Shown: in pieces, positions 41,094-50,432 of the stretch
Layout of the letters: the number at the start of each line of letters is the position of its first letter
Position numbering within the stretch: position 1 is the stretch's first letter
Program-made: the position numbers and the translations under genes
Source: Bacteroidales bacterium
Lineage (GTDB): Bacteria; Bacteroidota; Bacteroidia; Bacteroidales; UBA932
Reading direction: 5' to 3'
NCBI GenBank assembly: GCA_017480345.1
Contig: JAFVAU010000021.1
Coordinates: forward strand, 1 to 64,000
DNA length: 64,000 nt
The notes under the pieces: model-generated
What the model was told of the DNA's origin: nothing
The model's database searches: none
What the model saw: the letters and a program-made list of their open reading frames with translations, nothing else

Positions 41094-43298
41094 TTATTCG
41101 GCTTCCAGTACAAAAACGGCCGATGAATAGAGCTGCGGAAGACGGGGATTGAAGCCGCCCCCCATCAGGAAGGAGCCGGTGAACGCCTTGTCGTGGCCCC
41201 ACCAGCAGGATGCGTCCACATTCTGCTCCACCACCTTATAGGTACGAGCCGGGTCTAAACCCTGCAGGCGGAATACCTTGCCGCCCACAGTGCGGGGCTC
41301 ATAGGCCACACAATAGGTAAACACAACGGCGCGGGACCTGTCCTCAGACACGTACATGAGCCCGTAGTAAGGGGAATCATAAGGAGACGCGAACCTGTAC
41401 AGGTCTCCGCCAAACACCAAATCACGGTATTGTTTGTATGAGCCGATGCAACGCTCTGCCAACGCCCGCTCCCCGTCCGAGAGATTTCTCGGCTGCAATT
41501 CCATGCCCAAGCGGCCGGAACAAGCCATGTCAAAGCGGAACTTGAGCGGCGTCACGTTGCCGGTCTGATGATTGGGAACGGTGGATACATGAGAGGCCAT
41601 CACGCATGCAGGGTATATCAAACTCTGGGAATACTGGATGAAGGCGCGCTGGAGCGCATCCGTATCGTCAGAGGTCCAAACCTCGTTGCAATAGCGCAGG
41701 GAACCGTAATCTACACGTCCTCCGCCGGAGGAGCAGCATTGTATCAGCACATGCGGGTATTTTTCCCGGATGCGGCGCATCACATTGTAAAGGCCTTGTA
41801 CATAGGCCACATAGAATTTATCCTGCACAGCGCCAAGATAAGGGCTGCCAAAACTCTGAATCACGCGGTTGCAGTCCCATTTGATATAGTCAATGTTCGG
41901 GGCCAGCTGCATGGTCCTGTCAAAAATGCCATACACAAAATCCTCCACGGCGGGATTGGACAGGTCCAGCACCCATTGGTTACGCCCTTGATAAATTTCC
42001 CGGCCGGGACTCTGCACCACCCATTCCGGATGGGAATGAGCCAGCTCCGAGTCAGGATTGACCATCTCGGGCTCTATCCAGATGCCAAACTTGAGTCCCT
42101 TGGAGTGGGCATACGAGGCCACATAGTCAATTCCTTCCGGAAGTTTGGAAACATTCACTTCCCAGTCTCCCAGGCCGGCATTGTCGGAATTGCGCGGGAA
42201 AGCATTGCCAAACCAGCCATCGTCCAGCACAAACATCTCCAGTCCCATACCGGTCGCATCGTCAATCATACGAAGAAGCGTTTCCGTAGTGAAGTTAAAG
42301 TATGCGCCTTCCCAACTGTTCAGGAGGGTGGGATTCACCGTACCCCCACCATATACACTGTATTTCCTTCCCCAACGGTGCAGGTTGCGGGATGCTCCTC
42401 CGGCACCCTCGCATGACCAGGTGTAAAGCATATCCGGAGTGGTAAAGCTTTCCCCGGCGGCCAGCGGCCAGGCGCTGGCATGAGGGCTGATACCGGAAAC
42501 GATGGTCAGCCGGCCGCTGCTCTCACGCTCAAAGCTGATGCGATAATTGCCGCTCCAGGCCAGCGCTCCGGCAATGACCTCACCGCTGGTCTCACTGAAA
42601 TCACGCGTATTCAGGCTAAGGAGGAAAGAGGGATTATTGGCCTGGGTAGCCTGCACGCCGCGACGGCTTTCAATCACCTTCATGTCGTGCCCCAGCAATT
42701 CCTGCTCCATCTGCATCTCCTTGGCCCAAGCCCCCCAGGTATGGGTGAGCAGATAATCTTTGGCATCCAGGAAAAGGGCAGATGAAGCATAATTATGAAG
42801 TTCCACCGGCTTTGAGCCGCCATTCCGTATTTCCACATGCATGCCAATGACATCCTCTGCAGGATACGCATCATACACCAGATTCACCTGCAACTTCGTC
42901 ACATCGTCTTTCAGGCCGACGATAGTGGTAACGCATCCCTCCCGACGCGTCTGCGTAGCACCCGTAAAGCGCAGTTCCGTGTTGTGGGTACCATCGGCAT
43001 ACTTTACATGCAAGGCAGGCTCGCCGATAAACCGGCCGCCCGTAGCCGGATAGGCCAGGCCCTCGCAGCTGTTATAGTCCTCCTCAGAGGAACTCATGGC
43101 AAGGAACTGCGAAGGATTCCCCACCGACGCTCCGTAATGCAGGGTCTTTACCAGACCGTTTTCCTGCACCAACAGCACCAGGACAGTGTTATTCGTTTCT
43201 ACGGCAATAACCTCTTGCTTCGCTTTGCGCGCATCTGTGGGATGGGTCAGCAGCAAGGCCGCTAAACAAAGGACTAATACGCTCTTCTGTTTACGCAT
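41094..43298 (-). CDS. GH36 alpha-galactosidase, exported
   Basis: A 734-residue glycoside hydrolase that releases terminal alpha-galactose. The signal peptide ends near residue 23 (TDARKA). The GH36 catalytic nucleophile is the Asp of YIKWDCNRVI and the acid/base is in TSDDTDALQR; EMFVLDDGWFG and LKFGIWIEPEMVNPDS are other family marks. Length is normal. It lies between two copies of the same ~110-bp element and has only one copy of the window's common 7-mer, at its very end. Its position next to glpF/glpK suggests a galactosyl-glycerol substrate. Confidence 0.92.
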   Translation of the reverse strand: MRKQKSVLVLCLAALLLTHPTDARKAKQEVIAVETNNTVLVLLVQENGLVKTLHYGASVGNPSQFLAMSSSEEDYNSCEGLAYPATGGRFIGEPALHVKYADGTHNTELRFTGATQTRREGCVTTIVGLKDDVTKLQVNLVYDAYPAEDVIGMHVEIRNGGSKPVELHNYASSALFLDAKDYLLTHTWGAWAKEMQMEQELLGHDMKVIESRRGVQATQANNPSFLLSLNTRDFSETSGEVIAGALAWSGNYRISFERESSGRLTIVSGISPHASAWPLAAGESFTTPDMLYTWSCEGAGGASRNLHRWGRKYSVYGGGTVNPTLLNSWEGAYFNFTTETLLRMIDDATGMGLEMFVLDDGWFGNAFPRNSDNAGLGDWEVNVSKLPEGIDYVASYAHSKGLKFGIWIEPEMVNPDSELAHSHPEWVVQSPGREIYQGRNQWVLDLSNPAVEDFVYGIFDRTMQLAPNIDYIKWDCNRVIQSFGSPYLGAVQDKFYVAYVQGLYNVMRRIREKYPHVLIQCCSSGGGRVDYGSLRYCNEVWTSDDTDALQRAFIQYSQSLIYPACVMASHVSTVPNHQTGNVTPLKFRFDMACSGRLGMELQPRNLSDGERALAERCIGSYKQYRDLVFGGDLYRFASPYDSPYYGLMYVSEDRSRAVVFTYCVAYEPRTVGGKVFRLQGLDPARTYKVVEQNVDASCWWGHDKAFTGSFLMGGGFNPRLPQLYSSAVFVLEAE

Positions 43299-43299
43299 A

Positions 43300-43408
43300 G
43301 GTGACAGTTAACTTATTGATACTCATCTACTTTTAACACATTTCTCGTTCAAAATTTGAACGAGAAATACTATACAAACGCCTGAGGGACAGGCTATTAG
43401 CTATCACC
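43300..43408. repeat. ~110-bp inverted-repeat element, copy B (MITE-like)
   Basis: Same plan as copy A: ends GGTGACAGTTAACT and GCTATCACC, centre palindrome (43340-43368) with ATTTCTCGTTCAAA/TTTGAACGAGAAAT arms. It fills the whole gap between the galactosidase start (one base away) and the glpF stop. Any glpF-to-galactosidase transcript must therefore pass through this hairpin just before the galactosidase start codon. Confidence 0.7.
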
Positions 43409-44152
43409 TTAGAAGACAAGCAGGTAGAGGCCGGCGGCAGCAGCGGCGCCCAGCATGGGGCCGCAGACCGGAACCCAGCTGTAGGACCAGCCGCTGTCAC
43501 GTTTGCCGGCAATGGGAAGCACGGCATGGGCGCAGCGGGGACTCAGGTCACGGGCCGGATTCATGGCATAACCGGTGGTTCCGCCAAGGGACATACCCAG
43601 GGCCATGATCACACAAGTCACAGGCCAGGCACCCAGGGCACCGGCAGAAGCGCTCACAGGGCCCACCTGGAAGGCATTTCCCTGCGTGCCGATGGCCAGA
43701 ATCAGGAACACCAGAAGGCAAGTGGCGATGAATTCACTCAGGAAGTTGCGCCAGGGATTCCAGATGGCAGGCATGGTGCAGAAGGTTCCCAAGATGGTAT
43801 CCGGCTGATCGGCCGTAGCCTTGTAGTGGTCTTTGTAGAAAACCCACACCAGGCAGGCGCCCACAAAGCCGCCCAGCATCTGGGCTACGATATAGCCAAG
43901 GACCAGGTTCCAGCCAAACTTGCCGGCAATGGCCAGGCCCAGCGTGACGGCAGGGTTCAGGTGGGCACCGGAAACGGGACCGGCAATGAGCACGCCCATC
44001 ATGACGGCCAGGCCCCAGGCCAGGGCAATCACCACCCAGCCGGCGCCCTGCGCCTTGGACTTATTGAGGGAACAGGCGGCGCAGACGCCATCACCGAACA
44101 GCACAAGCACCAGGGTGCCGATAAACTCAAAAAGATACTGTGTCATAATCAT
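43409..44152 (-). CDS. glpF: Glycerol uptake facilitator (aquaglyceroporin)
   Basis: A 247-residue MIP-family channel with six membrane helices. Both pore motifs are present: HLNPAVTLGLA (first NPA) and AMNPARDLSPR (second NPA, with the Asp after Arg typical of aquaglyceroporins). It conducts glycerol into the cell, where GlpK traps it. It follows glpK by 40 bases on the same strand, with a REP-like palindrome in the gap. Confidence 0.92.
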   Translation of the reverse strand: MIMTQYLFEFIGTLVLVLFGDGVCAACSLNKSKAQGAGWVVIALAWGLAVMMGVLIAGPVSGAHLNPAVTLGLAIAGKFGWNLVLGYIVAQMLGGFVGACLVWVFYKDHYKATADQPDTILGTFCTMPAIWNPWRNFLSEFIATCLLVFLILAIGTQGNAFQVGPVSASAGALGAWPVTCVIMALGMSLGGTTGYAMNPARDLSPRCAHAVLPIAGKRDSGWSYSWVPVCGPMLGAAAAAGLYLLVF

Positions 44153-44166
44153 TTAGTTTTTAAAGA

Positions 44167-44191
44167 GATGCCCGGTCAAGCCGGGCATGAC
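44167..44191. repeat. REP-like palindrome (copy 2)
   Basis: CCCGGTCAAGCCGGG flanked by GATG and CATGAC is the reverse complement of the element at 21904-21930 with only small changes at one edge. It lies between glpK and glpF on their transcript, where such hairpins often stabilise the upstream mRNA or reduce downstream expression. Confidence 0.6.
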
Positions 44192-44192
44192 T

Positions 44193-45674
44193 CTACTTTG
44201 AAACCGTCCTACTGATGGCATCGGCCCAACCGGCCTTGACGCCGGTCATATCGGCCCCGGAGGGAGCGAAACAGCGCTCCACCTGCCACTGGGCTTTGAT
44301 CTCGTCCAAGGAGCTCCAATAGCCCACGGCCAGGCCCGCCAGGTAGGCGGCACCCATGGCGGTGGTTTCCGTCACCACGGGGCGCACCACGTTGGCGCCC
44401 AAGATATCGGCCTGGAACTGCATCATAAGGTTGTTGCGGGAAGCGCCGCCGTCTACCTTCAGCTCTGCCAGGGGCACGCCGGCGTCCTTTTCCATGGCCC
44501 GCACGATGTCCATGGTCTGGAAAGCGATGCCTTCCAGGGCGGCACGGGCAATGTGGGCGGCCGTAGTTCCGCGGGTGATGCCGCAGATGACACCATGGGC
44601 ATACTGGTCCCAGTAAGGGGCGCCCATGCCCGTAAGGGCCGGCACAAAGTATACGCCGCCGTTGTCCTCAACAGAAGAAGCCAGGGCCTCCACCTCGGAA
44701 GAGGAACGGATAACTCCCAGGCCGTCACGCAGCCACTGGACTACGGAACCGCCCACGAAGATGGAACCTTCCAGGGCATAATTGACGGTATCCCCTATCT
44801 TCCACGCCACGGTGGTAAGGAGGTTATTCTTGGACAAAATGGGCTTGAAGCCCGTATTCATCAGGAGAAAGCAGCCCGTCCCATAAGTGTTCTTGACGGC
44901 GCCGGGCTCCGTACACATCTGGCCGAAGAGGGCGGCCTGCTGGTCACCGGCAATGCCGGCGATGGGCACCTCGTGCGCAAAGATGGTGGTCTTGGTATGG
45001 CCATATACCTCCGAGGAAGATTTTACGGCCGGCATCATGGACAGCGGAATATCCAGCAGCTCCATCAGTTCCCTGTCCCATTCCAGCGTGTTGATATTGA
45101 AGAGCATGGTACGGGAAGCGTTGGAAACATCCGTGATATGCACTTCCCCGCGGGTGAGCTGCCACACCAGCCAGCTGTCTACGGTGCCGAAACGCAGTTC
45201 CCCGGCCTCCGCCTTCTCCCGGGCCCCGGGCACGTTGTCCAGGATCCATTTGATCTTGGTGCCGGAGAAATAGGCGTCGATGATAAGGCCGGTCTTTTCC
45301 CGGATCTTGTCCACCAGCCCCCTCTCCTTCAGGGTATCACAAAAGGCCGATGTGCGCCTATCCTGCCAGACGATGGCGTTGTACACGGGAACACCCGTCC
45401 GGGCATCCCACACGATGGTTGTCTCCCGCTGGTTGGTGATGCCGATGGCGGCAATGTCCAGCCCGCCGATGCCAATCTCGGAGATAGCCTGGGCGATGAC
45501 GGCCGCCTCGGAGGACCAAATCTCCATGGGGTTGTGCTCCACCCAGCCGGGCTGGGGAAAGTACTGCGGGAATTCCTGCTGGGCCACCGAACGGATGTTG
45601 CCCTCGTGGTCAAAAACAATAGCCCTGGAGGAGCTGGTTCCTTGATCCAGGGCTAAGATAAACTTATTTGTCAT
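44193..45674 (-). CDS. glpK: Glycerol kinase
   Basis: A 493-residue FGGY-family kinase that phosphorylates glycerol to glycerol-3-phosphate. It starts [18 protein letters not shown] (phosphate-1 motif) and carries the FGGY signatures, [13 protein letters not shown] and [19 protein letters not shown]. The start codon overlaps the last 11 bases of the upstream hydrolase gene, so the two are translationally coupled. Six earlier codons are open but lie inside that gene. The product feeds GlpABC encoded 8 kb away. Confidence 0.94.
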   Translation of the reverse strand: MTNKFILALDQGTSSSRAIVFDHEGNIRSVAQQEFPQYFPQPGWVEHNPMEIWSSEAAVIAQAISEIGIGGLDIAAIGITNQRETTIVWDARTGVPVYNAIVWQDRRTSAFCDTLKERGLVDKIREKTGLIIDAYFSGTKIKWILDNVPGAREKAEAGELRFGTVDSWLVWQLTRGEVHITDVSNASRTMLFNINTLEWDRELMELLDIPLSMMPAVKSSSEVYGHTKTTIFAHEVPIAGIAGDQQAALFGQMCTEPGAVKNTYGTGCFLLMNTGFKPILSKNNLLTTVAWKIGDTVNYALEGSIFVGGSVVQWLRDGLGVIRSSSEVEALASSVEDNGGVYFVPALTGMGAPYWDQYAHGVICGITRGTTAAHIARAALEGIAFQTMDIVRAMEKDAGVPLAELKVDGGASRNNLMMQFQADILGANVVRPVVTETTAMGAAYLAGLAVGYWSSLDEIKAQWQVERCFAPSGADMTGVKAGWADAISRTVSK

Positions 45675-46647
45675 AGATGCTGCCATCTTCAATCATGTTG
45701 TGGACGGTCTTGAGGAAATTGCTCACCCGATGGATGTATTCTTCAGGATTCTTCTGATAGGAATTGGCATGAACGGCGCCGGGGCACACGTACATTTCCT
45801 TGTATCCCTTCTTTTTTGCCTTGAAGTTCTTCTCAAGATGGGAGAAAGGAACAAAATCATCCGCATCACCATGGATAAAGAGCATGGGCTTTTCGCACTT
45901 GGCCAGCTGATTCACGGAAGAAGCCTCCTTGAAGCCCCAGCCATAACGGTTGCGCGTAACGATGCTGGCACTGTTCAGAATGGGGAAAGGAGGAAGGTGG
46001 AAGCTGTCCTTGAGGTTGGTGGCAAACTGGTCCCAGGCCGATGAATAGCCGCAGTCTTCCACAAAACACTTCACATAGTCAGGAAGCGGGTCTCCACTGG
46101 TCATCATCACCGTGGCGGCACCCATGGAAACGCCATGGAGCACCATGAAATCGTCCTTGAAGACATCGTGGGCCACTTCAATCCATTTTTCCACATCCAG
46201 GCGGTCCTTCCAGCCCATCTGGGCCTCGTCGCCCTCGGAATAGCCGTGATACTGCAGATCCGGGAACAGGACGTTGTAATTGAGCTTGTCACGATACATG
46301 CGGACCAGATAGAGGAAAACGAAGTGATTATCGGTATAGCCGTGTACTACGATGGCAGTACCCTGTGCCTCTTCCGGCTTGGCGGCAGGCACATAGCAGG
46401 CGTGCAGTTTGTAGCCCTCGTCGCTGGTGATCCAGCTGTCTTTCAGGATGCCTTGGGCCTTGAGACCGTCGTACCAGGCGGTGGAACCGGGCAGCAGGGA
46501 ATCGGCCTTGTGGCGGGTGCGCTCGATATCATCCACCCCGTGCGGAGTGGGCTTCAGGGCATAATTGGACATGAACTTGCCGGCGAGGCAGCTGTTCAGG
46601 GAAATGGCCATCAGGGCGACGGCCGCTATGTTCAATACTTTCTTCAT
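45664..46647 (-). CDS. Alpha/beta hydrolase lipoprotein of the glycerol operon
   Basis: A 327-residue hydrolase with lipoprotein signal (AISLNSC). The nucleophile is Ser in GVSMGAAT (~163-170), VVHGYTDN carries the oxyanion region, and GDADDFVPF and PGAVHANSY supply Asp and His. It resembles the YqkD/BAAT-like esterases. Coupling to glpK by an 11-base overlap and an outer-membrane barrel gene upstream suggest it may release glycerol from an ester at the envelope; this is inference from context. Confidence 0.8.
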   Translation of the reverse strand: MKKVLNIAAVALMAISLNSCLAGKFMSNYALKPTPHGVDDIERTRHKADSLLPGSTAWYDGLKAQGILKDSWITSDEGYKLHACYVPAAKPEEAQGTAIVVHGYTDNHFVFLYLVRMYRDKLNYNVLFPDLQYHGYSEGDEAQMGWKDRLDVEKWIEVAHDVFKDDFMVLHGVSMGAATVMMTSGDPLPDYVKCFVEDCGYSSAWDQFATNLKDSFHLPPFPILNSASIVTRNRYGWGFKEASSVNQLAKCEKPMLFIHGDADDFVPFSHLEKNFKAKKKGYKEMYVCPGAVHANSYQKNPEEYIHRVSNFLKTVHNMIEDGSIYDK

Positions 46648-46650
46648 GGC

Positions 46651-48045
46651 TTAGAACTGATAGTTAATGCCGATACCAATCCACAGGCCGGCATCCAGGG
46701 GTTTATAGAGGCACTTGGCCAGTTCTGCAGAAATGATGAAGTTCTGGTTCATGGCAATCTTGAGACCGGCGCCGGCGCTCATGATAACTTTGCCGATATT
46801 GGAAGCGTCATAAATCAGCGTTTCCTGTGCAACGGCAGGATAGGCGAGTTTGAGGTCGTAAAGTTTACCATCCTGTGCCACCTTGTTAATTTCGGCAGCC
46901 CTGTATGCCTTGGTAATGATACCGGCATCGAAGAACGGATTCAGGGCAATGTAGAAGAACTGGTTGAAGAGCTTGAAATTGACAAGCTTTACACGAAGTT
47001 CCAGGTTGGCCCAGGCAAAACCTTCCGACAGGATGCGGTTTTCACGGATACCACGGATGGTGTTGGAAGATCCGAAGCCTTCGGAAATCATGTTGCGCTG
47101 AACCAGCAGCGGAACGTTCTGGATCATGTAGAAAGGCGTTTCACCGGCGATGGTCTGCTGCCAGGCCAAACGGTAGGCAAACACAGGGTCTCCCGCAGGA
47201 ATGTGAATGGGAATGTCAATATAATGACGGAAATACAGGCAAGCTTTCAGATACTGGTGCTGAAGCACATTGCCATTCAGGTAAGCCTCTGCCCAGATAC
47301 CTCTGTTGGGAGCCGCCTCGATGTCACGGGTGTCATACACTACGCCCGCATTCAGTTCAAGGGCCAGGCCGCCGTTCTTCTCGCTCTCCTTAATGAGCCC
47401 GAGGTCCTTGTAGGTCTCAAAGAGGGTGAGATCCGTGTCATAGTAGCTTTTCTCCTTGGTCTGCTTGTTGATGGTAACGCCGTTATCCCTCATGGAGCCC
47501 ATTCTCCACCACCAGAAGTTCACGCCGGCAGCCCAGTTGAGATGCGGGATAATCTGTCCTTGGAAATTGGCCAGCACGCGAAGCATGTCGCGGCTCATTC
47601 CGTAATAGTTTACATTCTTACCGTTGTCCAGCGTAATCTTCCGGCTGGACCAGACATCGTAGTTCTGCACGGAAGCCGGACCGTTGAAGCCCCAGAAAGA
47701 ATAAAGCGGGTCTCCCACATAAGTGACGGAAGCGTTTACGCGCATGTTGGGGATGAGGTACTTGGAGTCGTAAGCCAGATAAAAACGCATCCGGTGGCTG
47801 TTGGTGAAGTAAGAGCCCTCCCAGCTGATTTTGTGGAGCGGATCCGGATAGGTGGAGCCATCTCCATAATAATACACGTCACCGAAGGCGCCGGCCTGGA
47901 AGCCGTTGTCCCTGGAATACGTGGCTGTGGGCAGGACGCCAAAGCTCCAGCCCTTCTTCATTTCCTTCTGTTCCTCTTTCTTTTCCTGTGCAAAAGCCGG
48001 TAAAATGGCGGCCATAAGCAGCAGAGCAGCAATGATTTTTTTCAT
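46651..48045 (-). CDS. BamA/Omp85-like surface-antigen outer-membrane protein
   Basis: A 464-residue protein with signal peptide (ILPAFAQ) and a beta-barrel of alternating strands ending in the aromatic C-terminus GIGINYQF. GFGSSNTIRGIRENRILSEGFAWANLELRV is the surface-antigen/Omp85 motif region. No POTRA domains precede the barrel, so it is a single-barrel paralogue and not BamA itself. It starts the operon (four bases before the hydrolase) behind a -7 box (48092-48099, minus). It could be a lipid- or solute-passing porin. It contains none of the window's common 7-mer. Confidence 0.72.
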   Translation of the reverse strand: MKKIIAALLLMAAILPAFAQEKKEEQKEMKKGWSFGVLPTATYSRDNGFQAGAFGDVYYYGDGSTYPDPLHKISWEGSYFTNSHRMRFYLAYDSKYLIPNMRVNASVTYVGDPLYSFWGFNGPASVQNYDVWSSRKITLDNGKNVNYYGMSRDMLRVLANFQGQIIPHLNWAAGVNFWWWRMGSMRDNGVTINKQTKEKSYYDTDLTLFETYKDLGLIKESEKNGGLALELNAGVVYDTRDIEAAPNRGIWAEAYLNGNVLQHQYLKACLYFRHYIDIPIHIPAGDPVFAYRLAWQQTIAGETPFYMIQNVPLLVQRNMISEGFGSSNTIRGIRENRILSEGFAWANLELRVKLVNFKLFNQFFYIALNPFFDAGIITKAYRAAEINKVAQDGKLYDLKLAYPAVAQETLIYDASNIGKVIMSAGAGLKIAMNQNFIISAELAKCLYKPLDAGLWIGIGINYQF

Positions 48046-48143
48046 GAATATAGTTTTAGCTAGTTAGTTAATAATAGTCAATAATCATTTACAAAATTAC
48101 AAATTATTTTGTTATTTCCCCCATTTCCCCTTAAATTCGTAAC

Positions 48144-49352
48144 ATGAAAACGAAACTTGTCCGGATGCTGGCCGCCATCCTTGCACTCAGCGGCATTCTA
48201 TCTACCTCCTGCGCTTCCAAGAATACGGAGCGCGTCATCCTGGGAGACGAACAGTTCAGCGAGTACCTTCCCCTCCTGGAAGGACAGCGAGTGGCCATTT
48301 TCAGCAACCAGACCGGTCTTGTGGGAAACACCGGCACCCACATCCTGGACACCCTCATCGCCCAGGGCGTGAACGTCACCGCCATCTTCTCCCCGGAGCA
48401 TGGTTTCCGGGATCTGGCCGATGACGGCTCCCACGTGGGAGACGGCGTGGAGCCCGTGACGGGCGTCCCCATCCTCTCCCTTTACGGCGGAGCCGGCGGC
48501 AACCATCCTACCGCTCAGGCCATGGACATGTTCGACGTACTCATTGTGGACATCCAGGACGTAGGCCTGCGCTTCTACACCTACTATATCACCCTATGCC
48601 ACCTGATGGACGCCTGCGGAGAAGCCGGCAAGCACATGGTCCTGCTGGACCGCCCCAATCCCAACGGCATGTATGTGGACGGCCCCATCCTGGATATGAG
48701 CCTGAAGAGCGGCGTGGGCTATCTGCCCATCCCCACCGTCCACGGCCTCACGCTGGGAGAACTGGCCCGCATGGCCCAGGGAGAGAAATGGCTCAAGGAA
48801 GGCAACGGGTGCAAGCTCACCGTCATCCCCTGCAAGAACTACACGCACCGGACGCTCTATGAGCTCCCGGTACGTCCCAGCCCCAACCTGCCCAATATGC
48901 AGGCCATCTACCTCTACCCTTCCCTCTGCGGTTTCGAGGGCACGGTGGTGAGCCTGGGCCGCGGAACGGACAAGCCCTTCCAGCAGTATGGCCATCCTGC
49001 CTTTGAAGGGAAATACAGCTATAGTTTCACGCCCCGGAGCGTAAAGGGTTCCTCCAATCCCCCGCTGCTGGGCCAGCTGTGCTACGGCGTGGATTTATCG
49101 GCCCTTTCCCAGAAAGAGATCCGGGAGAAGAAAATGGACCTTTCCTATGTCATCAATGCCTATTCCATCATGAAGGAGCAGGGGCTGGAGGCCGGTTTCT
49201 TCCGCCGTTTCTTCGATCTGCTCATGGGCCAGCGCTACATCCGCGAGATGATAGAAAACGGAGCCACCGAGCCGGAAATCCGGGCCCGATGGCAGGAAGA
49301 CGTGGAGGCGTTCCTGCTTCAACGCAGGCCTTACCTCCTCTATGAGGAATAG
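48144..49352 (+). CDS. namZ: DUF1343 exo-beta-N-acetylmuramidase (NamZ type), lipoprotein
   Basis: A 402-residue exported enzyme. The N-terminus is a lipoprotein signal (LSTSCAS). Family motifs include NQTGLVGN, FSPEHGFRD, IVDIQDVGLRFYTY, LLDRPNPNG and ENGATEPEIRARWQEDVEAF. DUF1343 proteins include NamZ, which removes MurNAc from the non-reducing end of peptidoglycan chains. The -7 box (TAAATTCG, 48132-48139) lies only 4 bases before the ATG. Together with AnmK it fits peptidoglycan turnover. Confidence 0.87.
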   Translation: MKTKLVRMLAAILALSGILSTSCASKNTERVILGDEQFSEYLPLLEGQRVAIFSNQTGLVGNTGTHILDTLIAQGVNVTAIFSPEHGFRDLADDGSHVGDGVEPVTGVPILSLYGGAGGNHPTAQAMDMFDVLIVDIQDVGLRFYTYYITLCHLMDACGEAGKHMVLLDRPNPNGMYVDGPILDMSLKSGVGYLPIPTVHGLTLGELARMAQGEKWLKEGNGCKLTVIPCKNYTHRTLYELPVRPSPNLPNMQAIYLYPSLCGFEGTVVSLGRGTDKPFQQYGHPAFEGKYSYSFTPRSVKGSSNPPLLGQLCYGVDLSALSQKEIREKKMDLSYVINAYSIMKEQGLEAGFFRRFFDLLMGQRYIREMIENGATEPEIRARWQEDVEAFLLQRRPYLLYEE

Positions 49353-49354
49353 TC

Positions 49355-50431
49355 CTAAAGAATAATCTTAAAGCGGAATCCCCGGGAGGTGGGTTCCTCT
49401 ATCACTTCCTTTACCCGGGAACGGATGCCGTCCAGGACGGAATCGTCCCTCAAGGGAGAAGCGGAGATGCCCTCTATCATGAAATCCAGGGCCGTCTCTC
49501 CGGTGAGCTCCGTATAGCTCAGGCGGAACGTGAGGGGACGGATGTCCTTCAGGTACTGGCGAAGCATCTCAACGGCTATCTCATCGGCCAAATCCCACTT
49601 GTCCGGCAGGTTGTACTTGATCCAGAAACGTTTGATTTCCGTCTCCATCTGATAATAGTCGAAGGTGCCGGAACCGTCAATCTCATAGACGATTCTCTGA
49701 ATGCGATTCACGAATTCCTTGGTGGCGCTGCGCTTGGGATGCTCAAAGATTTGCTCCGGAGAGCCGTCTTCGTAGATGACGCCCTCGTTCATAAAGAAGA
49801 TACGGGTGCTCACATCCCGGGCAAAACGCATCTCATGGGTAACGATAAGCATGGTGAGCCCTTCTTTGGCCAGCGAACGGATGACGCTGAGCACCTCCCC
49901 TACCATAGTAGGGTCCAAGGCCGATGTGGGTTCATCAAACAGGACCACCTCCGGATACATGGCCAGGCTGCGGGCGATGGCCACGCGCTGCTTCTGCCCG
50001 CCGGACATGGAGGAGGGGTAGACATCGGCCTTCTGGGCCAGACCCACCTTCCTCAGGAGCTCCATCGCTTCTTGTTTAGCCTGCTCTTCAGGCAGTTTGA
50101 GCAGCTCCATGGGCGCATAGATGATATTCTGAAGCACCGTCATGTGATCGAAAAGGTTGAAACTCTGGAACACCATGCCCATCTTCCGGCGCATCTTGTG
50201 CAGCGGATACCCTTTGGCCGTGATGTTCTCCCCGTCCACCCAGATTTCTCCGGAAGTGGGCGGTTCCAGCATGTTGATGGCCCTCAGGAGGGTACTCTTG
50301 CCGGTTCCGGAAGGGCCGATGATGCTGATGACCTCTCCCTTCTGGATCTCACAGTTGACGTCTTTAAGTACCGTCAGGCTTTGGCCGTCCGGATTTTTGA
50401 ACGTCTTGCTCAAATGTTTGATGCTTATCAT
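49355..50431 (-). CDS. Polar amino-acid ABC transporter ATPase with ~110-residue C-terminal extension
   Basis: A 358-residue ATPase of the GlnQ type. Walker [10 protein letters not shown] (~39-47), signature MSGGQKQR, Walker [13 protein letters not shown] and the switch His (TLIVTHEM-like) are all there. GlnQ proteins end near 240-250; here a further ~110 residues follow (from [20 protein letters not shown] to the C-terminus), mixed alpha/beta with regular strands. It may bind a regulator or a small molecule. It follows the substrate-binding/permease fusion by one base. Confidence 0.88.
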   Translation of the reverse strand: MISIKHLSKTFKNPDGQSLTVLKDVNCEIQKGEVISIIGPSGTGKSTLLRAINMLEPPTSGEIWVDGENITAKGYPLHKMRRKMGMVFQSFNLFDHMTVLQNIIYAPMELLKLPEEQAKQEAMELLRKVGLAQKADVYPSSMSGGQKQRVAIARSLAMYPEVVLFDEPTSALDPTMVGEVLSVIRSLAKEGLTMLIVTHEMRFARDVSTRIFFMNEGVIYEDGSPEQIFEHPKRSATKEFVNRIQRIVYEIDGSGTFDYYQMETEIKRFWIKYNLPDKWDLADEIAVEMLRQYLKDIRPLTFRLSYTELTGETALDFMIEGISASPLRDDSVLDGIRSRVKEVIEEPTSRGFRFKIIL

Positions 50432-50432
50432 A

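Noticed and set aside
46135-48003. 622-codon plus-strand frame opposite the outer-membrane barrel and hydrolase
   Set aside because: Both opposite-strand genes have signal peptides and family motifs; this frame has neither.
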